NCBI GenBank assembly: GCA_964036315.1
Contig: OZ038485.1
Location: forward strand, 75,691,460 to 75,755,459
Length of the DNA stretch: 64,000 bases
From: Acanthosepion esculentum
Taxonomy: Eukaryota; Mollusca; Cephalopoda; Sepiida; Sepiidae
Direction: 5' to 3'
Both the position numbers and the translations under genes were made by a program. Positions 21,480 through 31,658 of the stretch are shown piece after piece. The notes below the pieces were generated by a model. That model had not been told where the DNA came from. It saw only the letters and a list, made by a program, of their open reading frames with translations, and ran no database searches. Each line of letters begins with the position of its first letter. Positions within the stretch are counted from its first letter, which is position 1.

Positions 21480-22533
21480 ATTTGACGTTTTCTATCGGTC
21501 GAGAAAGAAAAATGCAATGGTGGATGCACTGTCAAGAGCATGTGGATCAATAAATAGCACCAAAGATCTACAAAAGGTTCATAATGATCTCTGTCATCCA
21601 GGCATCATGATGCATGTAGTTTGAAGCTGGAATTTGCCTTTTTCAGTTTAGGATGTGAAATGAATAACAATCAGTTAGGTTCTACAAACCCAAACTGGGA
21701 ACCCTAGTAAAAGCTACACAGCCATTTGAGAGGCTGAGCATTTCCATCTAAATCTGAGCTTTTCCTTCTAAATCCTGGAAAAAATCTATTGTTGTTGATG
21801 AGTACTCAAAATTCCCTTTTACCTTTCCTTGTTCAGATGTAAGTGCAACAACGGTCATATACTGTCTTTGCTCACTGTTCTAGATATTTGGAGTGCCAGC
21901 TTATATTCATACAGATTGTGGGACCTCTTTTATTGCTGATTAACTAAGAAGATTCCTATTGGTACAGGTGCAGTGGCTGTAAGCTGGACTACCCCATACA
22001 ATCTTCATGGGAATGGACTGTGCGAGAGATACAATGACATAATATGGAGAACTATACAGTTAGCGCTTGAAAACCAAAACCTTCTGATTAGACATTGGGA
22101 AGATGTAATAACCGAGGCTCTGTATGCTATAAGAATACTATTCTATACAAGGACAAATGTAACACTGCATGAAAGTTTTTTTAAATTTCCAAGGCAAAGT
22201 TCAGCCAAGATCTCCCAGCCAGGTACTGTTTTACTTAGAAACCACATTCGACAAAGCAAGTATGCTTCTCTTGTGAGTATGGTGGAACTGCTCAAAGTGA
22301 ACCCACTCTCCATGCGCATCCAGCATGCCAAGAGGAGATAATTGAACATTTCCCTCAGAGATTTGGTCCCTGCTGGTGGGTTATCAAACCAGGGAGAGGA
22401 GCAGCTGTCCCGTGAAGCAATATCTCTCCCTCTTGATAGTGACAATGACACAATGCCATTGGATTCTCCCAAAGAACAAGGCCCTGATAGTTATGAATCA
22501 GAAATCGACACCAGAATAGCTTCCACAAAATGA
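21480..22533 (+). pseudogene. Integrase of copy A
   Basis: Begins with a VDALSRA boundary motif and HNDLCHPGI of the zinc-binding region (near 21580-21610), followed by many stops through the core (a DCGTSF-like remnant near 21920). The last part is open (21973-22341): TTPYNLHGNGLCERYNDIIWRTIQLAL contains the catalytic glutamate in CERY, and RHWEDVITEALYAIRILFYTRTN follows. The frame ends at 22341; a further in-frame run to 22533 is acidic and could be the pol tail. Downstream to the LTR is short non-coding DNA. Confidence 0.82.
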
Positions 22534-22741
22534 GAGCATACTACCACAGATTCTAAATATTCAGTATCCCACTCCAAGAAGGAGACAAAAACAATATGAG
22601 ATGAAATACTTCTGGGTGATGTTCCCATAACACCTGAAAGCCTAGATCAGTTGCTACCGAGACAATCACAGAGAATTGTCAAGAGACCCAATCACCTGGA
22701 TGATTTTGTGTCAGACTAGGAGAAAACAAAGCCAGGGAGAA

Positions 22742-22882
22742 TGTGGTAAGAAAACTCGATTACCTCCCCTTTCTTATGATCTGTATAAATAAGTCATGCC
22801 TGCTTAACCAAAATGGCAAGACTCTTCATTTAGGTTCAATAAAAACACATTAAGCCAAACTAAACTCTGAGTTTTCATTACA
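22742..22882 (+). repeat. 3' LTR of copy A
   Basis: 141 bp, the same length as the copy B LTR. It contains GTATAAATAAGTC and AATAAA and ends TTTTCATTACA. Confidence 0.85.
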
Positions 22883-24890
22883 ATGATTGAATAAAAATAG
22901 GTTTCATTTTTAAGAGAGAAAAGAAACATTCTTTAACAGTGAAGAGAAATATTTTTTAGACTGTTGAGTAAAAAGAAAGGTTATTTGTAAGTGTGAAGTG
23001 AAAGGTTCTTTTTGAGAAGAATGATGAAGTTTTTTTTTTTTAATTAATTACTTTTCTAAATCTGGAGAAAAAAGTTCCTTATGTTAAGCCTGAAGTGACT
23101 GATTCTTTCTTTAAAAGTGAAGTGAATGTTCTCTTTTAAGTGAAGAAAAACCTGTTTTATGAGTAAATAGTAAAATTTGTATGTTAAGAGTTACAAGAAA
23201 TTTTCTCTTTTAAATATTGAAGAGAAAGGAATATTTTTAAGGATGAAGTGAATGGTCCCTTTTTTTAGTTATAAGAGATAGGCTCTACTTTCAAAATAAA
23301 AAATATATATTTTTTGAGTGATAAAAGAAAAGTTTTCTTTTAAAAAGGAAGAGACAGTTTCCTTTTCTTTAAAGAGAAAAGTTGTGAAAAGTTGTTTTCT
23401 TTTTTGAGAAGCAATAAAAAATTTATTTGTTTAAAAGTGGAGAAGATTGTTTTAACACATTTTAATACCCAACATAAAATCTGGTATAATTATTACTTTC
23501 TAAAAATATTCAAAATTATAAGTTTATAAAAATCCAGTATTAATTATAAGTTTCTACCTATAATCCATTAATGCCTACCATTCTCAAAATGGGATGGTGA
23601 GCATTAATTAGTTAGTAGTGAAGGTGAAGGATCTTTTGTTTAGACTTTCATGTTAAGACTGAAGAGAAAAGTTTTTGAGTCAACAGAAAGGTTTGTTTCT
23701 TTATTTTTTAAATTGATAAAAAATGCCTTATTTTATGGCTGAAGAGAAAAATATTTTTAAAAGTGAAATGAAAGATCTATTTTTTAAGAGAAGATAAAAG
23801 TTCCTTCTTTATCATGAAAAGGAAATTTTCTTTTTTGAGTGAAATATTCATTTTTAAGAGTGAAGAGAAGTCTTTTTTTAACAGTGAAGTGACTGGTTCA
23901 TTGTTTTAAGAAAAGTGAAAGATTTTTTTAACAGTGAAGAGAAAATATTTTTTGATGATTGAGGGGAAAGATATTTTCTTAAGATTGAAGAGAAATGTTC
24001 TATTTTCTTAAAAGTGAAGAAAAGGCCTCTTTTTCTTAAAAGTCAAGAGAAAGGCTATTTTTTTGAGAGTGGAGAGAAAGTTTTTCTTTTTAAGAGTAAA
24101 TAGAAAGGCTTTTCATTTCAATATAATCACAAACGTGATTTTTAGGTGTAATATGAAAGTTTAAGAATGAAAATAAAAATTCATCCTTAAGTGTGAAAAG
24201 AAATGTTCATTTGTTTTTAAAGAGTGTAGTAAAAGGTTATCTTTTTGAGAGGTAAGAGAAAGTTTCTTTTTTAAGTAGGAAGTAAAAGGAAAGGCATCTT
24301 TTCAGTGAAGAGAAAGTCTTTATATTTAAGAGTCACTTGAAACTTTCGTTTTTAAGCATGAAGATAAATTTCTTTTCTTAAGAGTCAAGGGAAAGTTTCT
24401 TTTCTTAAAAGTCAAGAGAGTGGTTATTTTTAAAAGAATGAAGAGAAAGTTTGTTCATTTTTATGAATAAAAAGAAATGTTTTTTTTTTAAGTTTTAAGA
24501 AAGAAGAAAAAATGTATCTTTTGAAAATGAAAGAAGAGTACTTTTTAAGAAGGAAGAGTGAATTGCTTTTTGAAGAGGAAGAAATGTGACTTTTAAAAAA
24601 TTAATTGAAAAGTTTTCTTTTCTATGAGTGAAGAAAAGTGTTCTTCTTTTAAGTGTGTAAAGAAAGGCTTCTTTCTTTTCTGCAAGTGAAGCGAATTTTC
24701 TTTTTTTTAAATGTGTCTTTCTACTTTAGTGAGTATATAAAATGATAATATGACCATGAAGAGAAAACCACCTAATAGTGAAGAGAAACATTCCTCTATT
24801 AACATCTTTTTTAGAATGAAGTGAAAAGTGTTTTTTAACAGTGAAGAGAGAGGTTCTTTTTTAGACTGAAATGAAAGTATATTAATTTTT
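22883..24890. repeat. Degenerate GTGAAGAGAAAGG-type array, right part
   Basis: About 2 kb of imperfect units like those at 18370-19079 (AAGTGAAGAGAAA, GGTTCTTTTTTAA). A non-repetitive insert lies at about 23455-23625. With the left part this makes one array of about 2.7 kb split by copy A. Confidence 0.75.
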
Positions 24891-25860
24891 ATATTTCAAC
24901 TCTATCCTTGACTCATCAGGAGTATATTTACCTGACTTTCCACTTAGAAATGAATCCATACTGTGTGATATGAATATAACACTGCCCATGGTTTCTGCTA
25001 TCACCTCTAACTGGATTTCCACAAAGCATGTGGACTTGATAGGTATCCCTGCAAGAATCCTTAGGAAATGTTTTCCGGGACTAGCTACTGTTCTTTCTAA
25101 ATTCTACAATAAATATCTTGCTGTTTCTTGCTTGTTGAAAATTCTCTTCTGTAGTTCCAGTCCTTATGAACTCTTTTTGGCAAAGTACTAGAGGCTCTTA
25201 TCAACTCTGAATTAATTAGGCATCTCACCTCATTCAGACAAGCAAAATGGCTTTCAGTTCTTTAGGCCAACTGCTGATTTGTTAACAGTTATTGCTGAAA
25301 GTCTATCAAACTTTAGATAAGAATAGTGAAGCTCAAGCTGTTGCTTTGGATATCGCAATTACATCTGAGAGAATTTATCATAATGGTCTTCTTCACAAAT
25401 TAAAAGATTATAGTATTTTTGGATTCATTTTTGATCTGATTTAAGCTTTATCAAATCATGAAATGAAAATTGTCTTGAATAGTCAATCTAGATCTTTTTG
25501 TATTAATGCAGGTAATCCACAGGGCTCTGTTCTTGGAACTATATTGTTCCTAATTTTTAACAACAACCTTACCAATGTTATCAGTTCTGAACTTGGTATC
25601 TATGCTGATAGTACAACTATTTACTCCTATATTAATGGTAAGTCTGATTGGATTGATAAGGTCAAATCCAAAAGAAAAATGACCTAGGATCTATGTTAAT
25701 TAGGCAAAGAAATTTTAGTGCCTTCAAAATGAAACTGCTCTCTCTTAATTATCTGAATGCTAGCATCCTGAAGAGTGACTCACTGTGACATCTTGGTCTA
25801 ACATTTAACATGTTAATATGTCAATGATATATTATCCTGTTTCAAAATCTACAAGAAAAA
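24890..25860 (+). pseudogene. LINE copy, RT region, heavily decayed
   Basis: Matches the 53-55 kb LINE over the end of the inter-domain linker and the RT: SSGVYLPDFPLRNESIL, PARILRKCFPGLATVLSKFYNKYL, DKQNGFQFFRPTADLLTVIAE, NPQGSVLGTILFLIFNNNLTNVISSELGIYAD, where the YADD motif has become YADS. It ends at SDSL..LGLTFNM near 25810. It has many stops and frameshifts and no 3' end, so it is truncated on both sides. Confidence 0.85.
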
Positions 25861-27117
25861 TCTATGAAAAGTCTGAATAGTTTGAGATTTTGGTATGAGT
25901 GAAAAATAATCATATGTACTGAGACATTTGAAATATTCAAAATATTATTGAAATAATCTTGTAAATATCTCAGATTTATTTATTTTTATTTTAGTACTTA
26001 AATTCTTTTGAGTAATACAATATAAAATCCACTTTATTAATTTTTTTCTGTGATCCTGTGTAGATTTGAGCAGTTATATTTATTTTCTATGTTTCCCTTT
26101 TTCTCTCAAAAGCTAATGACAAACATGACTATTAGCAAAATCTGGCTATAAACCCATATATTTTGGTCAATGATAAAAAGTTGTAAAATGAGATTCAATC
26201 AGTTACTTGTTTTTATTATTTCTCCCAACTTCTCTCTTATTCTGTAATTTTCCTTTCTATCTCTCTCTCACTTTACATTTATTTCTTTTCTACTTGCTCA
26301 TTTTTCTGTTTTTTTTCTCTCTTAACATCATTTAAACTTTCTTGATCTTGTTTTTTTTGTTTTCTCTATTTTCCTCACCATTTTCCATCTCTGTTTTGAT
26401 TCTAAGATCTATTTCCCTCTTTTACTTTTCTTCACTCCCTTCTTTCCTACATTTCCATACTTTTCTAAGTTCCCAAGCACAGACTATAGTTTCCCTATCA
26501 AAGAAACCACTAGAACTAATTTTAGTCACCTCAGCAGAACACCTGCCCCACCCAACAAATCTATCTATGAATGGGTCTGTCAGCAACAGATGGTGACAAA
26601 ATACTTAGTTATTACAAGAGAGACATAAGAAAATGGATTGTTTGCTGTGTAAGATCCAGCCTGTTTTACTTGGCCAGTCAGTAGCTTGCTCACTTTCTCT
26701 CTCTCACTGAAATCCCTCTCTCTCTCTCTTCCTCTCTCACTTTCTCTGTCACTTTCTCTCTCTTATCTGTGGAAAAATCTCAGCCAAACCAAGTAGGAAT
26801 CCTAAAACAAATTCTTGTGTTTGGTCATTTGGTCAGACAGGTAGGACAGTTCAAAAACTTTTTCAGCACTTGATTGCATTTAAAGAATTCTATATTTTTT
26901 GTGATAATAAATTTGGTGTAGATGGTATTTTCTTAAGTATTGTTGATGATATGTGAATACCGTTAAGATATATGTCTTAACAGTATTCACATATCATCAA
27001 CAAGTCATGTTTAACTGCATTTTTGTTGGTATGTCTTTATCTAGAGTTACTACTTAGGTCATATGCATAACATTTTTAATTTCTGTCTGAATTTCCGGGA
27101 TAAGGAGTTATCATTAT
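25861..27117. other. AT-rich DNA with polypyrimidine tracts
   Basis: Contains a T/C-rich stretch at 26215-26465 and a (CT)n-rich patch at 26690-26765. The only structured feature is the foldback at 26941-27002. An 84-codon frame at 26342-26596 is low complexity in its first half and not convincing. Confidence 0.5.
26941..27002. repeat. Foldback inverted repeat, 28-bp arms
   Basis: Left arm 26941-26968 and right arm 26975-27002, 28 bp each with one mismatch, separated by TATATG. It is not part of any recognised transposon and has no target duplication. Confidence 0.95.
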
Positions 27118-27345
27118 TTACATGCAGACTATTATCCACATCCTTTTTATCACAATGCTTTAACTGTTGTGCCCTCTGGCCTTGATCAGGTGATTGTTAG
27201 GAATTTCAAAGTGAACTTTTATTTAATCTAAGAGTGGGTGGATTGTTCTCATTCCACTGTTCATGTCCAGGGATATCTCCTCTAAATCTAATTGAATAAG
27301 AAATAGATGAGATATCCATAGACATGGGTAGTAGCAAAAACAATC
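27118..27345. mobile_element. Two truncated subtype-beta SINE pieces in inverted orientation
   Basis: 27118-27290 is a minus copy containing the shared 3' domain (TTGTGCCCTCTGGCCTTGATCAGG in reverse sense) and part of the body. 27291-27345 is a plus piece repeating the body (GAGATATCCATAGACATGGGTAG). They meet inside the body, not at the heads. Confidence 0.65.
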
Positions 27346-28984
27346 TACAATTTTAAGTTGGTTGTGTGGTAATTATGATTTTGGGAAGACATTGATCATC
27401 TTTGCTATTGGAAGATCAAAACATTTTAGGTTTTGCAGGCTTTTATGAGTAGCAAGTGAATGGTTACTTAACATCCTATGGATCAGTTTCTGTCTCATTG
27501 TTATTTTAATCTTGGTTTCAATTTTGATTTATAAACAGTTTTCCTCTTCCCTTATTTTTGTTATTTTGTTTGATGTCAAGCAGTTAACCAAAGGCTTAAA
27601 AATACTAGTTTCCTTGATATATGCTATACAATAAAGTTGGCAAGTCTTATGTAGGCACTTAAATTCACACACGCACACGCACACACACACACACACACAC
27701 ACATATACATAAAACAAAATAAAATTTCAGCATCTTAAAACTCATACCAATGCACAGCTTTAGATGGTATTGCAAGCTGTGATAAGACTCATTCACAGTC
27801 TATTTCAAGCAGGTGTTATGTGACACATAATGACTGCACACATGCATTTTGTTCAATCAGAGCTGTTTTAAAGGAGTTAGAATATCATTTTTGAGAATTT
27901 CTTTGTTGGATTTTATGAGTTGTTGGTACCTCAGTGTTGACAACAATAGTCAAATGAACATCCCTAGGTTCTGGATCACCATGTAGTACTAACACTTGTC
28001 AAGTTTGATGCATTGTGGATAAGCAATACCAGACTGCAGGTGTTCACAGCAGAAATCAGATATAACCTTAGGAGTGTCAACATGGACTGTTGGGAATCTC
28101 TTATTTGCTATGTGTGTATGTGTACATTTTACCTAGGCTTACACCACTTAGTGTCACAAGAAAGTCAGCTGGGAGATCAAATGGTGTCCAGTATTAAGAG
28201 CAGGTTCTGCCTTTAAGTATGTGTTGTCATTTGCATGTGTGATTTAAACCTTAGGAATAACATTTTTTGACATCTTATCACACACAGGTTCAATACCAGG
28301 TTTCATAGTGTCACTCAACTTTTAGTATTTATTTGAACAGTGTCATTTACATCTAAAACATTGTTTAACCTGTTCTACCATTTCTGCGATAGGAAGTCAA
28401 TGTGCTATTCCAGTCATATAATGACCACCCACATGATCTATGTTCTGCTCAACATTCACTGCAAGGTGCTTAACAACTTCCCTGGCTTATATGCCCATTG
28501 CCATTTTTTTTTATTTTCAGGGAGAAATGTTAATGTTCACTGGTTTAGTAAGACATGGACATTTATATTAAAGAAAATGTACTGTATTCCCTTCTGCTGG
28601 TAACTACTTTGTAGCTAAGCATGCTTTACTGTTCATCCACAAGGATCTTTACAGCAATATAAGGTTTAATTACTCTTTTTGAAAGAAAAGTACATCTCTT
28701 GTTGGGGCTTTTCAATGCCTATATCTACTAAGTATAGTTTTTCTACCTGAAATATAAACAATAGCAAAACATCTCTGACTAAAAAAGAAACAAAAAAGAC
28801 GCATAAAATTAAATAACATACTCAAAGCACTGCCTCCAGATATATCATGATTTCAACATTAACCTGGAAAATACTGTTTTAATAAAAAACAAATATAATT
28901 TACGCAGCTGATGATGCGTTTGATATGCCATGATCTATAATTAATACATGACCAAATATTTCAATTTATCCTTTGTTCTTTTTT
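27346..28984. other. Intergenic DNA with a CA microsatellite
   Basis: (CA)n at about 27666-27712. From 27870 to 28610 the base composition is more balanced and longer frames appear (28340-28603, 87 codons), but I recognise no family and see no splice or element structure. Confidence 0.45.
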
Positions 28985-30160
28985 TAAAATTATTTCACCA
29001 CAAATAAAACAATAAAACCACTAAACATGAATAAGAGAAAAAGAAAAACCTTATTAAGAAGAGAGAACAATAAGAAAGAATGGATTAAGAAAGCAGAAGA
29101 TAATGATTGACATTACATTTAAATTTTCTATGATCAAGGCTGACTGGAAAGCAATAGATTTCCAGAAGTGAGAAATGTGAGACAAAAAACTGGTAGCATA
29201 GAACTTATAGTTACATCTAGCACAATTTGAACAGTAAAATGATAAATGCCTAGTTGCCAATCTAGTACTGCGCTTAAATTTGACTTTACAAATTTAAGTG
29301 CAGTACTAGATTGGCAACTAGTCAATATGTTAAACTGATAACTGATATTGTCAATACTTCTTTGGATTTTATCAAGAATCACTAAATATATAGTAGAAGC
29401 ACCTGACCAGATGTGGTAGCAATATTCAATGCAACAAGCCATTTCTTTCCCCAGTTAACAACAGATTGTAGGTCATTTTTTCTGCCATTTTGACCTATGG
29501 AATTGATCAAACTTGCCATTAAGACAGGAATAAACACTTCTGTCATCAGCATAGATACCAAATTGAGAACTGATGACATCAGGTAGGTCATTATTTAAAA
29601 TATTTTAGGACTAAGAATAGAGCCCTAGAATACACCCACATTGATACAATAAGAGTAGCCATTCAAGACAACTTTCATGATATAATAGAAAGAAAAATTC
29701 ATCTAGAAATAAAATAACCTTCCAAGTTGTGAAAAAGCCAGCATATCAAACAATATCAAACATTTTTTAAATATCCAGTGCAACAGCCTGAGCCTTACTA
29801 TTCTTATCTAATGTTTGATAACCACTTTCAGCAACAACTGTTAACACATCAGCAGTTGATCTAAAGCAGTGAAAACCATATTGCTTGACTGAAAGAAGAC
29901 CCGACAAGGTGAGATGCTTAAGCAATTTGAAGCTGATTACTGCATCTAGCATTTTGCTAAAAAAAGGTAGACGGCTAATAGGCTAATAGTTAAAAGGATT
30001 AGATGATGCATTTAAGTTCTTAAAGACTGGAACTACAGAAGAGGATTTCCAACACACAGGAAAGCAAGAAATAGCAAGGCATTTATTATAGTTTAGAGTG
30101 AACAGCAGCTACTTCAGGAACACATTTCTTAAGGACTATTGCTCTTACTAACTTAGTGTG
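28985..30160 (-). pseudogene. LINE copy, RT to 3' end, minus strand
   Basis: Reading from 30160 down: AIVLKKCVPE (linker), QYGFHCFRSTADVLTVVAES and AQAVALDI (RT motif A, 29952-29767), a decayed middle with a YLMSSVLNLVSMLMTE frame over the YADD region, MACCIEYCYHIWSGAS (29442), and YKFYATSFLSHISHFW with NLNVMSIIIFCFLN (3' end of the coding part, 29260-29054). It is interrupted by a foldback duplication at 29250-29321. The far 3' end (AAATTATTTCACC) is near 28990. Confidence 0.87.
29250..29321. repeat. Foldback inverted repeat inside the LINE copy, 32-bp arms
   Basis: Arms 29250-29281 and 29290-29321, 32 bp with one mismatch, spacer 8 bp (GACTTTAC). In LINE orientation the downstream arm continues normally into the LINE. 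The upstream arm is an inverted copy replacing sequence the intact LINE has there. Confidence 0.95.
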
Positions 30161-30381
30161 GCACACATAAACCATGAAAAATAAATAAGTAAAAATTTTT
30201 AAAAATAAGATAAAAACTCAGTTGAAATTAGTTAAATTTTTTGTAACAATGCAGTTAAAGTAAAAATGAAACAATCAGAAAATCATATTTTCTCTTTTGT
30301 AGACTTTGTTTTGGTGAAATAAAATTCTTCCTTTGATAGTACTGCATCATTAATGAAGCATACTAAATTTTCAAAAATGAC

Positions 30382-30431
<50 letters not shown>

Positions 30432-31234
30432 GAATCCAAAAATTATTAATTATCCTTCCAAATTAGATTTTATGATATATCCTCAATTAGAATTTTCAAA
30501 ATGATTTAATATGTGAATTTATCATAAATTAGAGAAAATTAATAGTATAAATTGTTTTATTTCCACTACTAGCAATAAAAAAATTTGCATAAGTATTCAA
30601 TCTCCAGGAGAAAAAATAAATTGGTAGTAAATTAGGTCATAATGGCTGCTAAAACTTTTTCATTCTTTTATTCTTTTATTCCCTGCATATTGTAATGTTG
30701 AAAATCACTTTATTAGAAAACCAAAACAAATTTATTTTACAAAGTAATCATTCATTCATTTTTGGAATCATGATAAAACCCTAAGAGGATTTCAGGGAGC
30801 TGAAAAAGAAATTGATCAGGGAAAGCTATAAGGAAATTTCCAAATGATTTAACCTACCCTCTCTCCTCTGTTATCTATCATTCATAAATGGAAATAAATT
30901 TGTACTATATCAGTGTTTGAAAGATTGCAAGGGGTAACTAAAGTCACAAAGTTATTCAACTTGAAATCAAGCATAAAGGATATCCTGACTGATATGAAGA
31001 ACATTGGAGTATTGCGTACATGTTTTAACAAATTGTAGTATTTTGAATCAACAAAGATTTCATAGACCAGTTGAATAACAAAATTTACTAACTATTCATA
31101 TATATCTATAGAGCATATATCCTATGCTTTTTGAGGGGTGAGAAGGTTGTGTTATAAACATGCACATGGTAGCATGAGAGAAGAAATCAAACGAGTACAG
31201 CCAGTTAGTTGAAAAGAAGGCAGGAATTGTTAAA
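30161..31234. other. AT-rich DNA with a TA microsatellite
   Basis: (TA)n at about 30384-30429. No gene or element otherwise recognised. Confidence 0.5.
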
Positions 31235-31440
31235 TAAAATTATTTGCATTGCCAATACAGAGCATATGAACAGAATGTCTATTTGTGAGTGAGAGAAAGA
31301 ACTTTGAGGAAGAGGAGAGTCATTAGGGCCTGGAGCTGATGCATGTGTCAGGTCAGTTGAAAGAGGTCACTGGTGGTGATGTTGATAGCTTGCTCATTTG
31401 CCTGCAACTATTTACAGTGTTGTGGGCAGCATTCTTAAAA
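31235..31440 (+). repeat. Unnamed interspersed repeat, copy 1
   Basis: Resembles 41925-42140 in order and wording (TTGCATTGCCA, CAGAATGTCT, GAGTGAG, GGGCCTGG, TGTCAGGT, TTGCCTG, TGTGGGCA) with considerable divergence. No coding capacity or terminal repeats were seen. Confidence 0.5.
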
Positions 31441-31658
31441 GTAGCTGTGGTAGATCATGACTCACTGTTTTTATTTTTCATGTTTTTGCTTTGTCAGTAA
31501 CATGATTGGCTTCTTTTATATTGTGATTTATGGCCATATCACACAGGAACACCAGCTCTCATATGATCACTATAGTTAAGACAGGTGACCACTTGAAAAT
31601 ACCAGGTGCTGTAAGTAAGAATGTGTGGGTGATGTAATAGATAATGGCAAGAGGTAGA

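Larger units (their letters stand above)
19080..22882 (+). mobile_element. Ty3/gypsy LTR retrotransposon, element 3 copy A (3.8 kb)
   Basis: 5' LTR 19080-19192 (113 bp) and 3' LTR 22742-22882 (141 bp), both starting TGTGG and ending ATTACA. The 5' LTR lacks 28-29 bp between two ATTA words present in the 3' LTR, a likely microhomology deletion. Flanks are ATGAG and ATGAT (4 of 5 bases match a target duplication). Excluding the deletion, the two LTRs differ at roughly a tenth of positions. The internal region encodes gag and pol of the widespread invertebrate K02A2.6-like gypsy type, riddled with stops. It lies within the GTGAAGAG-type array. A near-identical internal region lies inverted at 31659-35046. 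Confidence 0.9.

Noticed and set aside
28340..28603. 87-codon plus frame in a region of more balanced composition
   Set aside because: No motif recognised and neighbouring frames are broken. It may be an old element but nothing supports a name.
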